Counted from the stretch's first letter, positions 36,049-45,054 are shown. The stretch is 64,000 bases of DNA from Bradyrhizobium sp. SRL28 (GCF_018596315.1 NZ_JAHEAG010000029.1:28918-92917), one strand, 5' to 3'. Notes: generated by a model from the sequence alone, not told the origin. A program made the numbers and translations.

Positions 36049-37446
36049 ATGTCCAACAAGATGCAGCCGGTCCTCGACCACATCGACGCCGATTTCGACA
36101 ACAGCCTCGAGCGGCTGTTCGCGCTGTTGCGGATCAAGTCGATCTCGGCCGATCCGGCCTTCGCCGAGGATTGCAAGGCGGCCGCCGACCATCTGGCAAA
36201 GGATATTGCGACGCTCGGCTTCAAGGCCGAGGTGAGGCCGACGGCAGGGCATCCCGCGATCGTCGCCAAAGCGAATGGCAGCACCGATGGCCGGCCGCAC
36301 GTTCTGTTCTATGGACATTACGATGTGCAGCCGGTCGATCCGCTCGATTTGTGGCATCGTCCGCCGTTCGAGCCCGTCGTCACCGATCATGCCGATGGCA
36401 GAAAAATCATCGTTGCGCGCGGCGCCGAGGACGACAAGGGACAGTTGATGACCTTCATCGAGGCTTGCCGTGCCTGGAAGAAGGTCACGGGATCGTTGCC
36501 GGTCGATGTCACGATCCTGATCGAGGGCGAAGAAGAAGTTGGCTCGAAGAATTTCGTGCCGTTTATCGAGGCGATCAAGGATGAGTTGAAGGCCGACTTC
36601 GCGCTGGTCTGCGATACCGGCATGTGGGACCCGAACACGCCTGCCATCACAACCTCGCTGCGCGGCTTGATGTATGACGAGGTCACCATCAAGGCCGCCA
36701 ACCGCGACCTGCATTCCGGTGTGTTCGGCGGCGGCGCGCGCAACCCGATCCGCGTGCTGACCAACATCCTCGGCGGCCTGTTTGACGACAACGGCCGCAT
36801 CACCATTCCCGGCTTCTACGACGGCGTGAAGGACCTGCCGCCGGATATTCTGGCGCAGTGGAAGAACCTGAATCTGACGCCGGAGTCGTTCCTGAAGCCA
36901 ATCGGCCTCTCGATCCCCGCCGGCGAAAAGGATCGCCTGCTGATCGAGCAAGTATCCTCGCGTCCGACCTGCGACATCAACGGCATTATCGGCGGCTATA
37001 CCGGCGAGGGCTCGAAAACCGTGATCCCGGCGCAAGCTTCCGCAAAGGTCTCTTTCCGTCTGGTCGAAGGCCAGGACCCGCAGAAGATCAAGAAGGCGTT
37101 CCGCGACTATGTCACCGCCCGGCTTCCGGGCGACTGCAAGGCTGTCTTTACCGAGCACTCCAGTGGGGCGGCGATCGCGCTCGACTGGAACATGAAGCCG
37201 CTGGCGGTTGCCAAGCGTGCGCTGACCGAGGAATGGGGCAAGGAGGCGCTGCTGGTCGGCTCCGGCGCCTCGATCCCGATCGTCGCAGATTTCAAGCGTA
37301 CGCTCGGCCTCGACAGCCTGCTGGTCGGATTCGGTCTCGACGACGACAACATCCATTCGCCGAACGAGAAGTACGATCTGAAGAGCTACCACAAGGGCAT
37401 CCGTTCCTGGGCGCGGATTTTGGGAGCACTCGCGGAGGCGAAGTAG
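36049..37446 (+). CDS. M20-family metallopeptidase (dipeptidase type)
   Basis: A 465-residue di-zinc peptidase of the M20 family. Metal ligands and catalytic residues are evident: His90 and Asp92 in FYGHYDVQP, bridging Asp128 in RGAEDDKG, Glu161/Glu162 in IEGEEEVGS and Asp189 in CDTGMW. A dimerisation lid domain (about 205-360, RDLHSGVFGGGARNP) is complete. The length and DDNIHSPNEKYDL near the end fit the CNDP/dipeptidase-like branch. It is a cytoplasmic enzyme releasing amino acids from peptides or related amides. A palindromic repeat begins 14 bases downstream. Confidence 0.93.
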   Translation: MSNKMQPVLDHIDADFDNSLERLFALLRIKSISADPAFAEDCKAAADHLAKDIATLGFKAEVRPTAGHPAIVAKANGSTDGRPHVLFYGHYDVQPVDPLDLWHRPPFEPVVTDHADGRKIIVARGAEDDKGQLMTFIEACRAWKKVTGSLPVDVTILIEGEEEVGSKNFVPFIEAIKDELKADFALVCDTGMWDPNTPAITTSLRGLMYDEVTIKAANRDLHSGVFGGGARNPIRVLTNILGGLFDDNGRITIPGFYDGVKDLPPDILAQWKNLNLTPESFLKPIGLSIPAGEKDRLLIEQVSSRPTCDINGIIGGYTGEGSKTVIPAQASAKVSFRLVEGQDPQKIKKAFRDYVTARLPGDCKAVFTEHSSGAAIALDWNMKPLAVAKRALTEEWGKEALLVGSGASIPIVADFKRTLGLDSLLVGFGLDDDNIHSPNEKYDLKSYHKGIRSWARILGALAEAK

Positions 37447-37906
37447 GGCCCGTTACAGAAGGGTGGGCAAAGGCGCGTTGCGCCGTGCCCACCAACTATC
37501 CGAGTAGTGGTGGGCACGCGGAGCCTGCCATCACTGTGCGAGCGCAATTGCGCTCGTCGCGGACGCGCGTTCGCGCGGCGCGCTGGCTTTGCCACCCTGC
37601 CGCGCTTGGCACCGTCATTGCGGCGACCGCGCGCCGGTGCAGAAATGTGGTGGTTCTGGGGCGATCCCGGCAGGTCCAGGGTTGTTGGGACTATTGCACG
37701 CCACCCTATTGAGGCGTTCAATCCCGCAGATGACCGTCTCGTTGTTCGATACGGACCAGTTCGATTAGCCGCCGACAGACGAGGCGGTCGGCGACATGAT
37801 CCGGATCCCCGGCGGCGGTAGCCTAAGCGATCAATAGCTCTACAAGCGTATCGGGTTTAGTTGCGTCGTGCGGGGGAGGATCGGCGATGGAAGCCGATAG
37901 CAGCCG
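37447..37906. other. Intergenic region with repeat and leader minigene
   Basis: Of these 460 bases, 37460-37598 is a dispersed repeat and 37887-37910 a seven-codon reading frame leading into the next gene. Between them I see no convincing gene; a short open frame from 37651 lacks a ribosome-binding site. Confidence 0.5.
37460..37598. repeat. Diverged copy of the GTAGGGTGGGCAAAG-type element
   Basis: The left end is AGGGTGGGCAAAG (37460-37472) and the right end is CTTTGCCACCCT, which has lost one C. The inner hairpin CGTGCCCACCA (37484-37494) and TGGTGGGCACG (37508-37518) is perfect. The beginning of the interior (GCACGCGGAGCCTG) matches the copy at 7246-7373, but the remainder has diverged and carries an additional GAGCGCAATTGCGCTC palindrome. 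Confidence 0.85.
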
Positions 37907-37910
37907 ATGA
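37887..37910 (+). CDS. Seven-codon leader minigene coupled to histidine kinase
   Basis: ATG at 37887 is placed six bases after a near-consensus GGGGAGGA and encodes MEADSSR before TGA. The stop overlaps the kinase ATG (ATGA at 37907-37910). The strongest ribosome-binding site in the area therefore serves this minigene, and the kinase is probably translated by re-initiation. It may be a regulatory leader or only a device for coupling. No peptide function is implied. Confidence 0.45.
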   Translation: MEADSSR

Positions 37911-39523
37911 CACCATATCAATCCTCGATCACGACCGGCGTGCCGCCGCGATTTTCAGACGAGGTGTTCGATCCGCGCCAGCCGACGCTGCAACTGATCT
38001 ACGACGCTGCGCCGATCGGCCTTGCGTTCCTTTCGCCGGACTGCCGCTACCTCCAGGTCAACCAGCGCCTGACCGATATCTGCGGCATATCGGTTGAGGA
38101 TCATCTTGGCCGCTATGTGCGGGATTGCGTACCGGCGCTGGCGGATGCGGTCGAAGGCATCGTGCAGTCGATCATGCGTACCGGCGATCCCGTCACCGGC
38201 GTCGAGGTGGCCGGTCAGCGCGCCGACCAGACCGATGAGCGCTTCTGGGTCACCTACTGGCACCCGCATCGCAACGCCGATGGTGAGATCGTCGGCGTCA
38301 ATGTCGCTGCCGAGGAGATCACCGAGCGCAAGCGCGCCGAGGCCGCGCTGAGGGCCAGCGAACGCCAGTTCCACACGCTGGCGGATTCGATTCCGCAACT
38401 GGTGTGGATGGCGCACGCCGACGGCGCGATCTACTGGCTCAACAGTCATTGGTACGAATACACGGGCCGGCCCGCTGGCGAGATCGACCCGCATGCCTGG
38501 CATACGGTGCTTGGCAATAGCTGGACCGAGGCATTGGCAACCGGCACCGCCCTGGAGTCGGAGCTGTCGCTGCTCAGCAAGGACGGCGAGTATCGCCCGT
38601 TCCTGACGCGCGTCGTTCCGCTGCGCGATCCCCATGGCGTGGTCTATCGCTGGATCGGCACGCATATCGACATCAGCGAGCGCAAGCGCAGCGAGCGGGA
38701 AGTGCGGAGGGCCAGGGATGCGGCCGAAGCCGCGTTGCAAAATCTGCGCGACACCCAGAACTGGCTGATCGAGGCGGAAAAGCTTGCAGCGCTCGGCCGG
38801 CTGGTGGCGGGTGTCGCGCACGAAATCAACAATCCGCTCGGCACCAGTCTGACGGTCGCGTCCTCGCTGGAGCGCAAGAGCCGATTGTTTGCCGCGGAAA
38901 CGGCGCAGGGAACGCTCAAGCGGTCGAGTCTCAACGAGTTTGTGGACGCAGTGCGCGACGGCTCTGCGCAGCTTCAGGAGAGCCTGAACCGCGCGGCCGG
39001 ATTGATCCAGTCGTTCAAGCAGGTGGCGTCCGACCGCAACAATTCGGAGCTTCGGTCGTTCGACCTCGGCGATCTCACCGAGCAGGTCGCCACGGGCTTA
39101 CGGCCGGCTCTGCCGAAGCACGGCGTGACGCTGAACGTCGAGTGCGAGAAGGGCCTTTCGATCAGCAGCTATCCCGGCTCCTACGGGCAGGTGCTGACCA
39201 ACCTTTTCCTCAACTCGATCGCGCATGCGTTTCCGGACGGCCGGCAGGGAAATATTGCCATCAAGGTGAGCGCATGCGGCGACAATGATGTCGAGATCAT
39301 CTTTAGCGACGACGGCTGCGGCATGAGCCCGGACGTCAGGCGGCAGGCGTTCGATCCGTTCTTTAGCACCCGCCGCCACCAGGGCGGCACTGGCCTCGGC
39401 CTGCATATCGTCTATAGCGTGGTGACGGACCGCCTGGGCGGCCAGCTTCGCTTGAGCAGCGAACCCGGCGCGGGGACTGACATAAGGATCATACTCCCAA
39501 GACAGATGCCGGACAGCACGTGA
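37907..39523 (+). CDS. PAS-domain sensor histidine kinase (soluble)
   Basis: A 538-residue kinase without membrane segments. It has two PAS domains with PAC tails, at about 25-145 (ending EITERKRAEAALRASERQF) and 153-262 (ending DISERKRSEREVRRAR). A coiled linker leads to a HisKA-like phosphoacceptor, His305 in VAGVAHEINNPLG. The ATPase domain has an N box FLNSIAHAF, G1 DDGCGMS, an F-box-like DPFFST and G2 GGTGLGLHI. The H-box form AHEINNPL is that of the NtrB/DctB-like HPK4 class. No response regulator is adjacent, so the partner is unknown. Confidence 0.92.
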   Translation: MTPYQSSITTGVPPRFSDEVFDPRQPTLQLIYDAAPIGLAFLSPDCRYLQVNQRLTDICGISVEDHLGRYVRDCVPALADAVEGIVQSIMRTGDPVTGVEVAGQRADQTDERFWVTYWHPHRNADGEIVGVNVAAEEITERKRAEAALRASERQFHTLADSIPQLVWMAHADGAIYWLNSHWYEYTGRPAGEIDPHAWHTVLGNSWTEALATGTALESELSLLSKDGEYRPFLTRVVPLRDPHGVVYRWIGTHIDISERKRSEREVRRARDAAEAALQNLRDTQNWLIEAEKLAALGRLVAGVAHEINNPLGTSLTVASSLERKSRLFAAETAQGTLKRSSLNEFVDAVRDGSAQLQESLNRAAGLIQSFKQVASDRNNSELRSFDLGDLTEQVATGLRPALPKHGVTLNVECEKGLSISSYPGSYGQVLTNLFLNSIAHAFPDGRQGNIAIKVSACGDNDVEIIFSDDGCGMSPDVRRQAFDPFFSTRRHQGGTGLGLHIVYSVVTDRLGGQLRLSSEPGAGTDIRIILPRQMPDST

Positions 39524-39556
39524 GCGTTACGCCAGCGATACCGCCGTCCCCAAATA

Positions 39557-39586
39557 AAAACGCCGCCCGGAATTGGGCGGCGTTTT
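39557..39586. terminator. Bidirectional rho-independent terminator
   Basis: AAAACGCCGCCC (39557-39568) and GGGCGGCGTTTT (39575-39586) form a perfect 12-bp stem with loop GGAATT. A and T tracts at both ends allow termination in both directions between the convergent kinase and epimerase genes. Confidence 0.85.
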
Positions 39587-39667
39587 GATTCCGGACGTGT
39601 AGAGGGTGTCTGGCCGGCAGTTTAGCGCATCCGTCCGGCACGTCCATCGGATATTTCCGCCGCGCCC

Positions 39668-40651
39668 TCACTCCACAGGGTAGGGGCCCTCGCGAAAAAT
39701 CCGATCGTGATAGCCCTTGCTGCCCACTTCGCGCGCGAGCGGACTGCGGATGTCGTCGTCTTCCCTCAGCCGCGCAATCAGCGTGCGGAAATCATGGCGC
39801 GGTTGCCAGCCGAGTTCGGCGCGCGCCCGGTCGTTGACGTAGACGCGATCGATGCCCGGGATCATCGTCCAGCCGCGTCGTGCAAATTCGGCCTCATAAT
39901 CCGGTACGTAACGGCGGACGACGAGCGGCGCGTCGTTGCGCAGTTCCGCAGCGTCCTGGCGCAAGAACGGCGTGGTGGCGCTGATGATGTATTTCGCGAA
40001 ACCAGTCGATGGCGCATGACGGGCCGCCAGCAGATGCGCGCTGACCACGTCTTCGATGTCGACGCGGCGATAGAGGATCTCGTTGGTTTTGATGTTGGCG
40101 TCGGTGTAGGCCTCACGCACCGCGCGATTGTCGTCCTCTTCGGGAAAGAATCGCGAGGTGCGCAACACGATGGCGCGAAGCGAATGATTGCGCGCGAACA
40201 GCTGGCACAGGTCCTCCGCGGCCGCCTTGGTGACGCCGTAGATATTTTTCGGCACCGCCGTGACGTCTTCGGTGATCCAGGCCGCCGGCTCGCCCGGCGG
40301 CGGCACCAGCGCATCGCCGAAGACGCTTGTGGTGCTGGTGTAGACAAACGCCGTGACGCCGGCCGCGGCAGCTTCTTCCAGCAGATTGAGCGTGCCTGAA
40401 ATGTTGACGTCGGCGAAGTCCTGGCGGCTGTGGGTTGCCACGTGCGGCTTGTGCAGCGTCGCTGCGTGCAGCACGCTCGTGACGCCCTTCATGCAACGGC
40501 GCACGAAAGCCCGGTCGGTGATCGAGCCGACCTGGTGTGTAAACGCACCGGGCAGAACATCGATGCCAATCGTCTCGCGCGGCTGCGCCTGCAGCGTACG
40601 CACGAGCGCCTCGCCGAGATGGCCGGAACTGCCGGTCACCAATACCGTCAC
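39668..40651 (-). CDS. NAD-dependent epimerase/dehydratase (extended SDR)
   Basis: A 327-residue extended short-chain dehydrogenase. The Rossmann motif GSSGHLG (7-13) is followed by Asp31 for NAD preference. The catalytic residues are Thr106 or nearby Ser (YTSTTSVFG), Tyr138 and Lys142 (YGVTK). The family includes UDP-sugar epimerases and lactone-forming or nucleoside-diphosphate-sugar enzymes; the substrate domain (RFFPEEDDNRAVREAY) is not specific enough to choose. It is in the same direction as the aldolase gene upstream, 32 bases away. Confidence 0.88.
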   Translation of the reverse strand: MTVLVTGSSGHLGEALVRTLQAQPRETIGIDVLPGAFTHQVGSITDRAFVRRCMKGVTSVLHAATLHKPHVATHSRQDFADVNISGTLNLLEEAAAAGVTAFVYTSTTSVFGDALVPPPGEPAAWITEDVTAVPKNIYGVTKAAAEDLCQLFARNHSLRAIVLRTSRFFPEEDDNRAVREAYTDANIKTNEILYRRVDIEDVVSAHLLAARHAPSTGFAKYIISATTPFLRQDAAELRNDAPLVVRRYVPDYEAEFARRGWTMIPGIDRVYVNDRARAELGWQPRHDFRTLIARLREDDDIRSPLAREVGSKGYHDRIFREGPYPVE

Positions 40652-40683
40652 GCCGCCAAAACCTTTCGCGCGCTAACCCAGGC

Positions 40684-41463
40684 TCAAGTCTTGTAACTCG
40701 GATCGATGCGATCGAGTTTGCGCAATAGCGGCGGCCACACCAGATTGGTCGAGCGCCGTTCCGCGAAATCGGCATTGCTGAACAGTTGTTCGTTCTTGTC
40801 GATCACGGCCTGTTCGATCGGGTAGGCGGTCGGCCCCAGCATGCGGGTGCGCACCTGCATCGTGCAGGCCCGCTCCAGATGGTACATGCGTTCGAAGGCG
40901 GAGGCGACCGAACGGCCGACCGTCAGCGTGCCGTGGTTGCGCAACAGCATGTGGGTCTTGTTGCCAAGATCCTTTTGCAGCCGCGGGCGTTCGTCATGGT
41001 CCAGCGCCACGCCTTCGTAGTCGTGATAGGCGAGGTCGTGGGTGACGAACTGCGCAGTCTGGTTCATCGGCAGCAGGCCCTCCATGCAGCTTGCGACCGC
41101 CGTTCCGTCGGGCGTGTGCAGATGAAGCACGCAGCCGGCGTCCTCGCGCACCTCGTGGATCGCCGAATGGATGGTGAAGCCGGCCGGGTTGATGCTGTAT
41201 TCGCTCTCGCTGAGCTGATTGCCGTGGAGATCGACCTTCACCAGGCTCGACGCGGTGATTTCCTCGAACATCAGGCCGTAAGGGTTGATCAGGAAGTGAT
41301 GGTCGGGGCCCGGCACGCGCGCCGAGATGTGGGTGTCGACCAGATCGTCCCAGCCATAAAGTGCTACGAGGCGGTAGCAGGCGGCGAGATTGATGCGCTG
41401 GTTCCACTCGGCATCCGTCATGCCGGAGGGGATTTCCTTCAGGCGAGCTTCTGCTGGCGACAT
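40684..41463 (-). CDS. Class II aldolase/adducin family protein
   Basis: The protein (259 aa) matches the class II aldolase/adducin domain. The zinc histidines are visible as His114 and His116 (LHLHTPDG) and His177 (LRNHGTLTVG). An acidic residue in NPYGLMFEEITASSLVKVDLHG could serve as base. Such enzymes cleave sugar phosphates or epimerise pentose phosphates, while many relatives without the phosphate site act on other hydroxy acids. The downstream epimerase suggests carbohydrate-type metabolism, but no sugar is indicated. Confidence 0.85.
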   Translation of the reverse strand: MSPAEARLKEIPSGMTDAEWNQRINLAACYRLVALYGWDDLVDTHISARVPGPDHHFLINPYGLMFEEITASSLVKVDLHGNQLSESEYSINPAGFTIHSAIHEVREDAGCVLHLHTPDGTAVASCMEGLLPMNQTAQFVTHDLAYHDYEGVALDHDERPRLQKDLGNKTHMLLRNHGTLTVGRSVASAFERMYHLERACTMQVRTRMLGPTAYPIEQAVIDKNEQLFSNADFAERRSTNLVWPPLLRKLDRIDPSYKT

Positions 41464-41576
41464 GACGCGCTTCTCCGGACAAATTGTTGATTTTCGAGAG
41501 CGAGCCTAGCCCTGTGCCGGACGGGCAGCAAGGCGGACGTCCTGCGTGGCAGTCATGCTATCGCGGCTATGCGCCG

Positions 41577-43226
41577 TTACGGTGCTGGAATCGCCAGCAG
41601 AGTCGAGATGCCGCGGCCGCGGATGTCATAGACGCGCGCGAACACGACATCGTCCCGCTTGATTTCCACCATGACGGGCGCGGTGAGGCCCTTGCAGTAG
41701 AACTCGCCCAGCGTCATCGCGAAGTCGGCGGACTGGCTGTCCCAGCCGATCGTGAAGTCGGGGCCGAGCGCCACCTGCGCCGGGCGCTGCGGCCCGCATA
41801 CCGCGACCTTCCATTTGCGCCCCTCCGGCGGCGATTCCTGCCGCTCGACCAACTCTTCGCGCAGGCCATCGGACGCCTGCTTCAGCGCCAGCCCCCAATA
41901 GTCCAGCATGAACAGGCTGTCGGCGTTGCGAACGGTGCCGGCGATGTGGTTGAAATGGGTGTACTCATAGGGGTGCAGGCGGATCATCTCGCCGAGCGGC
42001 AACAGCAAGCCGAACGTGAACACCGCCAGCGCGGCAGGTTGCCAGCGGCGGTGATTGACCTTGAGCCAGTTCATGCCCCAGGCGAACGATGCGCCGGCGA
42101 GCACCGCCATCGGCGGGATGACGAAAACGAAATGCCGGATGCCGTTGTAGAGCGCCGGCCGCTTCACCATCGCGATGACCAACGGCAGGGTGGCGGCCAG
42201 CGTCAGCATCAGGAACATGGTCTTGCGGCGGGCCGAGACGTCGGCGTGCGACAGCGACATGAAGGTGCCGACGACGCCGGCGAGCAGAAGCGCGAGCAAT
42301 ATTTCGGGAAGCTGCAGTGCGAACAGCGTCGGCAAATAAGACCACGGCATGTCAGGCACCGAGACCAGTGCGCCGTCGAACATTTCCTTCCAGGGCTTTT
42401 CGAAGAAGTGCGAGAAATAGGTCAGCGCCTTGAAGGGATGGTCCGCCTCCATGATCGACCACGGCCACACCAGGCCCATGATCAGGTATCCGAGCACGAG
42501 GCCGGGCAGCAGCACGTATACGACATGGGCGAAGCGGCGGATCGCTTCGCGCGAGCCTTGCGTGCGAACGTCATCGATCAGCAGCGGGATAAAGCCCACC
42601 ATCGCATAGACCAAAGCCAGCCCGCCGAGAATCCGGCAGCCGATGGAAAGACCAGCGCCGAGGCCGACGATCAGGATGGTTCGCGGCGAGGGCGCGGGAT
42701 ATTCCTCGGCCAGGCGCACCAGACCCAGGATCAGGATCACCATCGAGACGGCAAACGGCGCGTCTTTCGGGTTCATGAACATGTGCCCGTAGAAGGTCGG
42801 GCACAGCGCCAGCAGCAGCAGCGTCGCAAGCCCGGCAAGCGGGCCGCCGACGCGCCGCGCCAGCCGCCAGGTCACGGCGAGGCCGATCAGGCCGACGACG
42901 GCGCCGAGCAGACGGCGCGTTTCAAACAGTTCGAGCGGAATGACCTTGTGCAGCAGGGCCGCCGCCATGTCGAAGCCGCCGCCATACATGTAGAGATTGG
43001 CGAACGACAGCGCGCCGGTGTCCTTGAAACCGGAACCGTACATCCGCAGCAACAGGTCGGCATATTCGGCGTGCGTGTAGTCGTCCCAGCCCAGTCCGTA
43101 GTCACGGAAGGTCAGGCCCGCGACGATGGTGACCACCGCCAGCACCAAGATGGCAAGGTCGTCGCAGGTCCGCTCCACCGAGCGCCGCGCAGGCGTATCG
43201 AGGGCAGAAGTGGTGATGGCTGACAT
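41577..43226 (-). CDS. GT39-like/ArnT-type membrane glycosyltransferase
   Basis: I chose the ATG at 43226 (MSAITTSALDTPARR), giving 549 residues; the frame is open further upstream. The protein has 10-12 membrane helices and a C-terminal soluble domain (about 440-549). The first periplasmic loop contains DYGLGWDDYTHAEY, with the double aspartate typical of GT-C enzymes of the PMT/ArnT class. HMFMNPKDAPFAVSMV is also a GT39-like feature. It should use a lipid-linked sugar on the periplasmic face. Acceptor and sugar are unknown. Confidence 0.82.
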   Translation of the reverse strand: MSAITTSALDTPARRSVERTCDDLAILVLAVVTIVAGLTFRDYGLGWDDYTHAEYADLLLRMYGSGFKDTGALSFANLYMYGGGFDMAAALLHKVIPLELFETRRLLGAVVGLIGLAVTWRLARRVGGPLAGLATLLLLALCPTFYGHMFMNPKDAPFAVSMVILILGLVRLAEEYPAPSPRTILIVGLGAGLSIGCRILGGLALVYAMVGFIPLLIDDVRTQGSREAIRRFAHVVYVLLPGLVLGYLIMGLVWPWSIMEADHPFKALTYFSHFFEKPWKEMFDGALVSVPDMPWSYLPTLFALQLPEILLALLLAGVVGTFMSLSHADVSARRKTMFLMLTLAATLPLVIAMVKRPALYNGIRHFVFVIPPMAVLAGASFAWGMNWLKVNHRRWQPAALAVFTFGLLLPLGEMIRLHPYEYTHFNHIAGTVRNADSLFMLDYWGLALKQASDGLREELVERQESPPEGRKWKVAVCGPQRPAQVALGPDFTIGWDSQSADFAMTLGEFYCKGLTAPVMVEIKRDDVVFARVYDIRGRGISTLLAIPAP

Positions 43227-43572
43227 GGCGATTGGTAACCCAGCGTCCCCTATGGCCCAACGTGGATAGGCTTGAGCCTCATTCCCCGGGTACCCATATA
43301 GCGCAGTTCCATTTCCAAGTAATTGGGAATTGTGGCCTAAATCCCTGATGCAATGCAACAAAAGGGCAGCAATTGGTAGGCAGTAAGACTACGGGTGGCG
43401 GGCTGAACGGTACCTGAATGGCATGATCGCCCGACGACCGGACATGCTGTAATCGAACTCCGCTAATACGGAACCATGGATGCAATTGGCGGTTGGCGGT
43501 GCGCACAATATGACGGTATCGTGGCGTGGGGCGGCTAGCGAGCGTTTCGGGCGCGGCTGAGGGGTTGGTTCA
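43227..43572. other. Divergent intergenic region
   Basis: These 346 bases separate the GT39-like gene (minus) and the DUF308-like gene (plus). They are AT-richer than the surroundings and contain a candidate EcfG-type promoter at 43470-43494. I see no gene in them. Confidence 0.5.
43470..43494 (+). promoter_or_regulatory. Possible EcfG (general stress) promoter
   Basis: GGAAC at 43470-43474 and GGTT at 43491-43494 are separated by 16 bases. The alphaproteobacterial general-stress consensus is GGAAC-N16/17-CGTT, so one base of the -10 differs. It lies 79 bases upstream of the gene at 43573. No rpoE-type general-stress regulator gene is in the window. Confidence 0.35.
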
Positions 43573-44451
43573 ATGATGTTTGTTATGTTGGTCGCCGCGA
43601 TCGGCCTCGTTTTGGCGGGCCTGCTGGCGATCGCATATGGAATTGGGGTCCAACTCAGTACCGGCAACACGATAATCATCGCCGGCGTGATCGGCTTCTG
43701 CACCGGCGCGATCATGCTCGGGCTCTGGATGACGGTCCGGGAGTTGAAGAACATCGCGCGGCGGCTCGGTTCCGGCGTGCCCGAAGCGCGCGGCGAAGCC
43801 ATGGCGCGGTCGGTGCTTCCCGTCGCTGCGGCACAGGATTCCGCCGCCGCCGGTGGCGGCTTCCCGGCCGAGCAACCCGGCGGTTCCGGACCCTTTTCTC
43901 CAGCGGCGCCGCCGGCTTTCTCCCCAGCGGCGCCGCCGCCGTGGCAGAACGAGGCTGTCCTGCGTGATCATCCGATCCCGGAACCGATGCACCCCGAACC
44001 GTCGGCTTCGAAACCGAAGCGCAATTTGCTGTTTTCATCGACGTCGCGAAAAGAGCGTGAGCGCGCCCAGGCGCGGTCTGGCGAGCCGCTGCCGCCGGAC
44101 CTGTTGTCGTCGGACCTTCGCCGCAGGCCGCCCACCGTGCCGCCGGTCGAAACTGCCGAGCCGCAGCCGGCATCGTTCGACGATGCCTGGCCGAGAGCGG
44201 ACCGCGCAAAGTCCGGTGAAATTCCGCCGCCGCGACGCAGCGGCCGGATGCCCCCGACGCTCGCAGAAGCCAATGGCGGACCGGCGCACCCCGAGGATCA
44301 GCCTGATGTGACGGTGCTGAAATCGGGCGTTGTCGATGGCATGGCCTATTCGCTCTACTCCGACGGTTCGATCGAGGCCCAGATGCCGGAGGGGATGATG
44401 CGCTTCGCCTCGATCGATGAGCTGCGCGCGCATCTCGACCAGCGGACTTAA
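43573..44451 (+). CDS. Membrane protein with disordered linker and conserved C-terminal tail, unknown function
   Basis: GAGGGG precedes the ATG at 43573. The 292-residue protein has two membrane helices (about 3-22 and 32-55), then about 180 residues of Pro/Ala/Arg-rich disorder. A compact C-terminal module follows (about 245-290, VTVLKSGVVDGMAYSLYSDGSIEAQMPEGMMRFASIDELRAHL). That tail looks like a small folded beta domain and is probably the functional end. It resembles proteins annotated as DUF308-containing in Bradyrhizobium. The role is unknown. Confidence 0.75.
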   Translation: MMFVMLVAAIGLVLAGLLAIAYGIGVQLSTGNTIIIAGVIGFCTGAIMLGLWMTVRELKNIARRLGSGVPEARGEAMARSVLPVAAAQDSAAAGGGFPAEQPGGSGPFSPAAPPAFSPAAPPPWQNEAVLRDHPIPEPMHPEPSASKPKRNLLFSSTSRKERERAQARSGEPLPPDLLSSDLRRRPPTVPPVETAEPQPASFDDAWPRADRAKSGEIPPPRRSGRMPPTLAEANGGPAHPEDQPDVTVLKSGVVDGMAYSLYSDGSIEAQMPEGMMRFASIDELRAHLDQRT

Positions 44452-44632
44452 AACCAGCAATACTTGCCACGGGCGGGCTATCGAAAATAAAGCGCCGCCG
44501 TTCTTGTCAGTTTCTGGGCATTTCGTTCATATTCGCCAAGTCGTATGAGTTTCCGCTGATGTATAAGCGCGGTTGGATACTGTCCGAACCGTATGGCCGA
44601 CAGATGCATTCGTGATCCCAGAAGGTTGAGCC

Positions 44633-45046
44633 ATGACCGATTCCGCCGGCAAGACGCCCGTCGAACTGACCGCCAATATCGTATCGGCCTATCTCAGCAA
44701 CAATCCGACCCAGGCCTCGGAAATCCCGAACTTGATCAGCCAGGTCCATGCCGCGCTGATGCGGGTGTCGAGCGGCCGTCCCGAGACGCCGCTCGAGCCG
44801 GCCAAGCCGGCCGTGTCGGTGAAGAAGTCGATGACCCCGGAATATCTGGTCTGTCTCGAGGACGGCAAGCGCTTCAAGTCGCTGAAGCGCCATCTGCGCA
44901 CGCAGTACAACATGACGCCGGAGCAATACCGCGACAAATGGGGCTTGCCGCCGGATTACCCGATGGTGGCACCGAACTACGCAGTGGCGCGTTCACAGCT
45001 CGCCAAGAAGATGGGTCTCGGCCAGCAGGCGCGGAAGCGGAAGTAA
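44633..45046 (+). CDS. mucR: MucR/Ros-family transcriptional regulator
   Basis: The 137-residue protein is collinear with MucR/Ros. An N-terminal oligomerisation region (residues 10-50, VELTANIVSAYLSNNPTQASEIPNLI) is followed by the DNA-binding part, YLVCLEDGKRFKSLKRHLRTQYNMTPEQYRDKWGLPPDYPMVAPNYA. Only two of the four usual zinc positions are retained (Cys74 and His87); Asp77 and Tyr92 replace a Cys and a His, as in the Mesorhizobium Ml proteins that fold without zinc. Such regulators are H-NS-like repressors of exopolysaccharide and other surface or cell-cycle genes. AAGG precedes the ATG. Confidence 0.92.
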   Translation: MTDSAGKTPVELTANIVSAYLSNNPTQASEIPNLISQVHAALMRVSSGRPETPLEPAKPAVSVKKSMTPEYLVCLEDGKRFKSLKRHLRTQYNMTPEQYRDKWGLPPDYPMVAPNYAVARSQLAKKMGLGQQARKRK

Positions 45047-45054
45047 TTACTATA

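Noticed and set aside
41484..43223. Plus-strand open frame of 579 codons over the GT39-like gene
   Set aside because: Composition is dominated by Gln, Arg and His, typical of the complement of a membrane-protein gene; no domain is seen.
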